From assembly GCA_026770575.1 (NCBI GenBank), contig MU657351.1:86793-98715 (forward strand): a stretch of 11,923 nt of DNA, read 5' to 3'. The translations under genes and the position numbers were made by a program. The notes under the pieces are model-generated. The model saw only the letters and a list, made by a program, of their open reading frames with translations. It ran no database searches and was not told where the DNA came from. How positions within the stretch are numbered: the first letter of the stretch is position 1; every line of letters starts with the position of its first letter. Source of the stretch: Pelagophyceae sp. CCMP2097 (taxonomy: Eukaryota; Sar; Pelagophyceae). Of the stretch, positions 7,954-11,923 are shown piece by piece.

Positions 7954-8439
7954 ATGGAGGACGAGGGCGCCTCGTCCGACGTGCTAGAGGACCTGCGTCT
8001 CGACGGCGCGCCGTCAGTCGTCGTCCCCGGCGGCGCTACAGCGCCCGGGCCTCGCGAGGAGTATGACGAGATGGCTGTCCACTATGCTAAGCAGGCTTTA
8101 CACTTCCTCATGCTCAGGCTGGCCAAGGAGGTGGGGAAGGGCACGCGCGGGCTCGGCGCGTCGTTGTGGCGCCACGTCGCCGTCGACGCTCAGACTCTCG
8201 AAGAGTTTGAGATGATCTTCGGCGCTGTTCGGCAGCTCCGAAGAGAGAAGGCCGTCCGCGTTCCGCACGTGGTGTCGACGTACTTCGGAGTCGCTCGCGT
8301 CGTGAAGATGCACGTCCTCTACATGTTCAAGACGCTTACGTCGTGGGCGCGTTTTGTCGGCGACGCGGCCTGCTGCGCGGTGACGCACGGGATCGAGACG
8401 ACGAAGAACGTCGATGCCGAACGGCGATGCCCGCCCTGA
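7954..8439 (+). CDS. Hypothetical 161-residue protein with acidic N-terminus
   Basis: I do not recognise this family. The ATG at 7954 is the first in its frame after an upstream in-frame TAA, and TGA ends it at 8437-8439. Residues 1-45 are acidic and low in structure (MEDEGASSDVLEDLRLDG, then Pro/Gly-rich). From about residue 46 onward the chain looks helical, with alternating basic and hydrophobic stretches (YAKQALHFLMLRLAKEV, TLEEFEMIFGAVRQLRREK, VVKMHVLYMFKTLTSWARF). No zinc, nuclease or transmembrane signature stands out, although residues about 115-150 are fairly hydrophobic. Third codon positions are strongly G/C, as in the SNARE exons. The last few codons and the stop lie in the left arm of a 27-bp perfect hairpin (8423-8501), so the present C-terminus may come from a rearrangement, or the frame may be one exon of a longer gene. 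Confidence 0.6.
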   Translation: MEDEGASSDVLEDLRLDGAPSVVVPGGATAPGPREEYDEMAVHYAKQALHFLMLRLAKEVGKGTRGLGASLWRHVAVDAQTLEEFEMIFGAVRQLRREKAVRVPHVVSTYFGVARVVKMHVLYMFKTLTSWARFVGDAACCAVTHGIETTKNVDAERRCPP

Positions 8440-8501
8440 GAGGCGATAACGGTCAGGCCATGGGTGGACAAGGTTTATCGCCTCTCAGGGCGGGCATCGC
8501 C
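8423..8501. repeat. Perfect 27-bp inverted repeat with 25-nt loop, overlapping a stop codon
   Basis: The left arm at 8423-8449 (GGCGATGCCCGCC...GATAA) is the exact inverse of 8475-8501, separated by 25 nt. The TGA of the 7954-8439 reading frame falls inside the left arm. No flanking direct repeat is visible, so a transposon footprint is not supported. It could act as a transcript 3' structure, a small-RNA precursor or a foldback insertion. Confidence 0.9.
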
Positions 8502-8796
8502 TACTCAACAGCCGCCCTGTGAAGAGCTCAAACAAGCGCAGGCTCCCGCAGAGCTTATCTCGCGACTCCGGGCCTCGCGCACCTTGATTTTTTGGTGCGC
8601 CGCGTCGTGCCCGAGGTGGCTCTCCAGCGCGCGCAGTGGCGCCGCGACCGAGTGCCGGCAGCTCCCGCCAGCCGCGCTAACCGGACCAACTGTACTAAAG
8701 TACTTGGGGAGATAGAGTTTGTAGACCAGTGCCCTGTCTCCTCCCGAAAGTAAAATTTGTTCTGAGTGGGAATTCAAAAGATTTAAATCAGTCCCT
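8502..8796. other. Spacer left of the hAT insertion, no clear gene
   Basis: The GC-rich stretch 8505-8700 is open on both strands. On the minus strand a frame reads SHLGHDAAHQ near its middle, but I could not tie it to a family or to splice signals. The flank from 8700 to 8796 is AT-rich. Confidence 0.3.
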
Positions 8797-8804
8797 ATAT
8801 TCAC
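8797..8804. repeat. hAT target-site duplication, left copy (ATATTCAC)
   Basis: This 8-bp sequence abuts the left CAGGG terminus and is repeated exactly at 9233-9240 after the right terminus. Confidence 0.92.
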
Positions 8805-8830
8805 CAGGGTCGCCGCGTAGGGTTTAGGGC

Positions 8831-8878
8831 CGTAGGGTCCAGCCTACCCTACGTAGGGTCGTAGGGCCCTACGTAGGG
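8831..8878 (+). repeat. Subterminal 48-bp repeat of the hAT element, left copy
   Basis: Identical in the same orientation to 9167-9214. It contains two CCCTACGTAGGG palindromes at 8847-8858 and 8867-8878. Such subterminal repeats usually bind hAT transposase (family knowledge). Confidence 0.85.
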
Positions 8879-8933
8879 TACCACGTAGGGTACCGTAGGG
8901 TATCGTGAAATGAAGGGGTTTAGTTAGCACCAT

Positions 8934-9107
8934 TTAGGCGTCTCCCGCGATGTCGTCGTCGTCGTCGACGACGACGGCCTCGGGCTCGGCGGGCTCGTCG
9001 TCTGAGTCGTCCTGGACGTCCAGGTCCGCGTCGGGGTCGCCGAACAGGTCCTCGTCGGCGTGCTCCTGCAGCCAGCCGTGCACGGACCAGTTCGACTTGG
9101 CGTTACG
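8934..9107 (-). pseudogene. Remnant of transposase C-terminus (acidic tail) inside the hAT element
   Basis: On the minus strand a 57-codon open frame ends at TAA (8934-8936). It begins after an in-frame TAA at 9108-9110, with no ATG of its own. It starts NAKSNWSVHGWLQEHADEDL and becomes extremely acidic (DADLDVQDDSDDEPAEPEA, then a run of five Asp). Third codon positions are almost all G/C, unlike the repeats around it. The simplest reading is that an autonomous hAT element lost its middle, and that the end of the transposase gene next to the 3' subterminal repeats survived. The break lies near 9105-9120. The hATC dimerisation core itself is not visible, so the link to transposase rests on position and orientation. 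Confidence 0.6.
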
Positions 9108-9166
9108 TTAACGGAAACTGCTCGCCAAAATCCCACGAAGCCTTCCTATGGGACCCTACGGGGCCG

Positions 9167-9214
9167 CGTAGGGTCCAGCCTACCCTACGTAGGGTCGTAG
9201 GGCCCTACGTAGGG
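9167..9214 (+). repeat. Subterminal 48-bp repeat of the hAT element, right copy
   Basis: Perfect direct copy of 8831-8878, with its two palindromes at 9183-9194 and 9203-9214. The ends of this element are therefore joined by both inverted (18-bp TIR) and direct (48-bp) repeats. Confidence 0.85.
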
Positions 9215-9232
9215 CCCTACGCGGCGACCCTG

Positions 9233-9240
9233 ATATTCAC
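9233..9240. repeat. hAT target-site duplication, right copy (ATATTCAC)
   Basis: Exact copy of 8797-8804, directly following the right terminus CCCTG. Removing the element and one copy restores a continuous empty site. Confidence 0.92.
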
Positions 9241-9938
9241 AACCGCTGTTTGAGCCCAGAGGCGGAGCCCAGAGGCGGAGCTGGTTGGGTAGAACGCCCA
9301 GCCGCGCGACGACCGAGAGCCGGAAACAGCGGCCGTAAAAACAACAACAAACCAAGAAGGAGAACGGTCCCGGGCTTTTCAGCTCTCCGCGACCAACAAA
9401 CAACACGTGTGCCTCTCGACTCGGGGCTCTCAATGTCTCTCAAACCGGGTCCCCCAGAGGCACAGAGTCGAATGAAATGACAGCATTATTGAGGTCGATG
9501 TCGATGGCAAAAGTCCGTCAAGCCCAAACGTGCACCAAGATCGTGCAAACCTCCCCTCAAAACCTGCCCTTAGATTGATACCCGGCTGCAGAGCAAGGCG
9601 TGGACGAAGCGGCAGACGTTTGCACCTCTAAGCGCACGCAACGAGCGCACTCGCTTTGCACTCGAAAGTGTAAAGCGAGGGAACGAAACGTCTCTATTGA
9701 GGTGATGAAAGTCCAACCGAGTTGACTAGCACCCGACCACAGCGCGGGAGATGCAACGTCGGGGGGGTGGGATTAAAAGGTTTTAATGGGTTTAAGTGGG
9801 GTTTTACGGGGTTTTATACGTTTAAAAAAAACGGAGCTTACAGGGTGCCTACGATCTCCTAGCTCGTTCTCCTGTACCCTGCAGCAGTTACGACGTAAAA
9901 ATCTACCATTAAAATTTCCAAAAACCTCGCCTAAATAG
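9241..9938. other. Non-coding spacer with a small tandem repeat, hairpin and G/T-rich tract
   Basis: No supportable gene. It holds a 13-bp tandem duplication of GAGCCCAGAGGCG (9252-9264 and 9265-9277). There is a hairpin at 9650-9679 (13-bp arms CTCGCTTTGCACT and AGTGTAAAGCGAG, one G-T pair, 4-nt loop). A G/T-rich tract of GGGTTTTA-like words lies at about 9770-9822. The segment 9890-9938 may be intron leading to the exon that starts at 9939. Confidence 0.4.
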
Positions 9939-10129
9939 GAGATTGCCTGTTTTTGAAAGGCAGGCCATCCTGCCTCAGTGGCGGGATGAGTGGCTCTTAT
10001 GGTCTTCCGGCAGGCGCCGTCCGCAGCTACCTCAAGAACGGGGTCATTCCGGACGCATCCGGTAAATCCCCAGACGACGACGAGCCAGAGGAAGGCGTCG
10101 TCGACCTGACTTTGGAGAATACTGTCTAA
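9939..10129 (+). CDS. Probable 3' terminal exon, acidic tail with SUMO-interaction-like motif; protein unknown
   Basis: The frame opens just after a TAA at 9932-9934, directly behind a good 3' splice site (AAATAG at 9933-9938), and runs to TAA at 10127-10129. The first ATG is at 9986 (MSGSYGLPAGAV...) and would give only 47 residues, so I read the piece as a last exon whose upstream exons are not identified. The C-terminus is strongly acidic (DDDEPEEG) and then reads VVDLTLE, a hydrophobic core flanked by acids like a SUMO-interacting motif (pattern knowledge). Codon third positions favour G/C as in the SNARE exons, while both flanks are AT-rich. A 119-residue frame on the other strand (9773-10132) overlaps it and looks less protein-like. 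Whether this is a host gene or the end of a transposon ORF is open. Confidence 0.45.
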
Positions 10130-10446
10130 CACAAGTCAACCTAAAACACATGTTTTTGCTAAAGTTGGATCGCGTTTTGCGTCCATCTTGTCCCCGACGA
10201 CGCCACCCTCGCACATAACACGTACATCAGGACGCAAATAAATTTTTGAAGGGTTTTGAAGGGTTTTTCATTTGGGGGCTAGGTTTTAAAGGGTTTTATA
10301 CGGCAAAACCCGGTATAATACTATTTGAGTATTATATATCCCGCTACAATACGTGTGCCCCGCCCATCTACAAATCAAAAAGGAGCCCGTAATGATTCGG
10401 TGGCGCCCGGGGCGGCGCCTCGCATTTTGCCCGCCGGCCGCGCGGG
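10130..10446. other. Spacer between convergent genes, G/T-rich tract and small palindrome
   Basis: This is the shared 3' flank of the plus-strand terminal exon and the minus-strand SNARE gene. From 10245 to 10302 it holds repeated GGGTTTT/GGTTTTA words. At 10314-10336 there is a perfect 9-bp palindrome (arms TATAATACT and AGTATTATA, 5-nt loop). No coding signal is seen. The hairpin and AT-rich stretch could mark transcript ends for one or both genes, but no poly(A) signal can be assigned with confidence. Confidence 0.4.
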
Positions 10447-11609
10447 TCAGCGCTTCCGGCAGCGCGCGAACGTGGGGCCGCAGGCCAGCGCGGTGCAGAA
10501 GAAGACGATGAGGCCCAGCACGAAAACCTGCGTGACGATCAGGGCCTCCCCTGGCGCCTCTGGAGCCGCTCGCGGCTCGGCCGTCGTCCGCGCGGCGGCC
10601 CGCCTCTCCGGCGTTGAGCGGCGCCGGCGCCGACGCCAAAGGCGTAAATCTTGGCGCGCTTGCAGCACATGGCGCGCTTGAGGCTCTTCGCCGAGCGCTC
10701 GAAGCGGAAGGCCTGCTGCGACATGTGTTCCGCCTTGTCCACGAGGAGCTCGATCTTCTCGCCGCGCTCGAGGATACGATCTGCGTGTCGCGCGTGCAGC
10801 CGACAAAAGGCGCGCCGCGCGCGAGGCGCCCCGGCGGCGCGGGGCGCGGGCCGCCGCCGCGGCGCACCGATGTTGTCGACCATGACGTCTTTTGTCTCCT
10901 CGATCTTGGCTCTGACGCTCGACATGATGTCCGCCTCGTCGCTGTGCAGATAGCAGTCCACCTTGCGCCGCAGCAAGGGCGCGAACCTATGGCGCGCCTC
11001 GATCGGCGCGCCCGCCGGGGCGCCCCACCCGTGCAAAGGGTGACGCACGCTTCGTTCATCTCAAAGGCGATGGCCGACTGCGCGCGCTCGCCGTACGCCG
11101 CGCGGAACGTGTCCGCAACGTCGGCGAGGAAGCTACGGGACGCGGGGGCCTCGCCCGCCGGCGGCCGCGCACGGCCGCACGCACGCGAACGGGAGCCGGC
11201 TCTTGGCCGATTCGTCTGCGCGCCGCGGCGCGGTCCGCGGCGCGGGCGGCGGCGGCGCGGCCGCGAGGGGGCTCACCGGTCATGCAGAGGTACGTGATGC
11301 CGTCGAGGATCTGGTAGTGGAAGATATGCCTGGGACGCCGCCGTCTCCGGGACGCGCGCTCCGGCACGAGGCGGGCGCCCGCGGCGTCACCGACTCACTC
11401 GTCGTAGCGGATCTGGGCCTAGAGCGACGGTGCGCGCCGAGGCGGCGCCAAAGGCGGCCGCCGGCACCCGCGGGACGCACCACCCGCGCGCCGCCGTCGC
11501 CAATCTTCCGGAGGAGGAGGCGCGTCACCGTCTCGTAGTTGCCCGTGTGGCGCGTGTACTCGGCGAGCACGTTCACGCCCCGCGAGATTGCCACGTAGAT
11601 TACCTCCAT
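10447..11609 (-). CDS. VAMP7: VAMP7-family longin R-SNARE, 8 exons, complete
   Basis: This is a vesicle-membrane R-SNARE that would pair with Q-SNAREs to drive fusion in late endosome, lysosome or vacuole traffic (family knowledge). Minus-strand exons are 11481-11609, 11399-11418, 11277-11329, 11185-11215, 11049-11132, 10868-10986, 10635-10780 and 10447-10527. All introns are GT-AG and every phase joins, giving 663 nt and 220 residues, the length of human VAMP7. Residues 1 to about 110 form the longin domain (start MEVIYVAISRG, then IFHYQILDGITYLCMT and FRAAYGERAQSAI). The SNARE motif follows at about 125-185, with the zero-layer Arg at R151 in ILERGEKIELLVDK. CC at 184-185 could be palmitoylated. 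A basic stretch precedes the membrane span at about 190-211 (IYAFGVFVLGLIVFF), and the tail is short and basic. Exon 2 is a 20-nt microexon. The least certain junction is the last intron, which uses a GTCGGC donor. The gene is convergent with the exon at 9939-10129. Confidence 0.95.
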
Positions 11610-11923
11610 AGCCCTCGAGGGACGCCGCGCCCACGCGAGAACCAGTGACGAAATCAACCTTTATTTTAAGTAATTCTCGATTATCGCCAAATTGTGGTCA
11701 ATTTTTAAAAGAGACACAAAAGTTCGAAAATATTTATATTTCATAAAAAAAATCATGGTTATGGACCCCATTTCCAATATTTTCGCGTGCATATTTGGGA
11801 TTCCAGATATTTAAAATTCCGGACCGCAGACTCCCCCGTCAGAATGTTTAATAATTAATAGGGGTCGCCGGGCTTCGGAGCTGGTGTATAAGAGGGATTC
11901 GGTGAGGTCGTGGGCGAGGGTAG
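11610..11923. other. AT-rich upstream region of the VAMP7-like gene
   Basis: No gene is seen here. From about 11650 to 11860 the DNA is AT-rich, against GC-rich exons on its left, as expected for the 5' flank of the minus-strand SNARE gene. On the minus strand a TATA-like AAAATAAA lies about 50 nt upstream of the ATG (near 11660-11668). This is only a weak promoter candidate. GC content rises again after about 11865, where another gene may begin outside the window. Confidence 0.35.

Larger units (their letters stand above)
8805..9232 (-). mobile_element. Non-autonomous hAT-type DNA transposon, complete with TIRs and 8-bp TSD
   Basis: The 428-bp element begins CAGGGTCGCCGCGTAGGG (8805-8822) and ends with the exact inverse (9215-9232), an 18-bp perfect terminal inverted repeat starting CAGGG as in many hAT elements. 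It is flanked on both sides by ATATTCAC (8797-8804 and 9233-9240), an 8-bp target-site duplication, the hAT hallmark. Inside each end lie two copies of the palindrome CCCTACGTAGGG spaced 20 bp apart (8847, 8867, 9183, 9203), plus further GTAGGGT words. Between the ends is a short acidic reading frame on the minus strand that looks like a transposase tail. No RNase H-like catalytic core is present, so it can only move in trans. The intact TSD and TIRs suggest fairly recent insertion. Confidence 0.92.

Noticed and set aside
8831..9214. CRISPR-like or telomeric array from repeated GTAGGGT words
   Set aside because: The words are confined to the two ends of a bounded element with TIRs and a TSD, so they are subterminal transposon repeats.
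10286..11059. Minus-strand frame of 257 codons
   Set aside because: It runs through introns of the SNARE gene and overlaps its exons mostly out of frame.
10614..11297. Plus-strand frame of 227 codons
   Set aside because: It is antisense to the SNARE exons and introns, and the opposite strand gives a complete VAMP7-like protein.

Overview
The window looks like nuclear DNA of a GC-rich unicellular eukaryote. I infer an alga of the haptophyte or stramenopile kind, but nothing in the sequence fixes the lineage. The clearest evidence is a minus-strand gene near the right end (10447-11609). It can be spliced by eye from eight exons and seven short introns (52-107 nt) into a complete 220-residue longin-type R-SNARE of the VAMP7 family. 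GC-rich coding islands alternate with AT-rich spacers, and the rest of the window is full of mobile-element debris, which suggests an accessory, repeat-rich region.

Left part (1-5070): a 117-bp tandem duplication; a possible plus-strand exon of unknown frame; a decayed minus-strand transposase-like gene (1122-2336) broken by a frameshift and an in-frame TAG; a spacer of low-complexity and repeated motifs; a five-copy tandem array with a 155-156 bp period (about 3700-4500); a tRNA-derived SINE-like insertion on the minus strand with an A15 tract and a possible 10-bp target duplication; and a 23-bp hairpin.

Middle (5157-8501): a minus-strand BED zinc-finger protein resembling the N-terminus of algal hAT transposases, with a likely 48-nt intron. 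Then comes a plus-strand gene with two PHD-like zinc fingers interrupted by one in-frame TAG, and a plus-strand hypothetical acidic or helical protein (7954-8439). There are two very long near-perfect hairpins (38-bp and 27-bp stems); the second contains the stop codon of the hypothetical protein.

Right part (8797-11923): a complete 428-bp non-autonomous hAT element with an 8-bp target-site duplication, 18-bp terminal inverted repeats, ordered subterminal palindromes and a remnant of an acidic transposase tail. Next is a short plus-strand terminal exon ending in an acidic, SUMO-interaction-like motif. It faces the VAMP7-like SNARE tail to tail across about 320 bp of G/T-rich spacer.

The SNARE is the only gene with a clear housekeeping job (vesicle fusion in the endolysosomal or vacuolar pathway). 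The other genes are transposon-related or unidentified, and I see no operon or pathway linking them.
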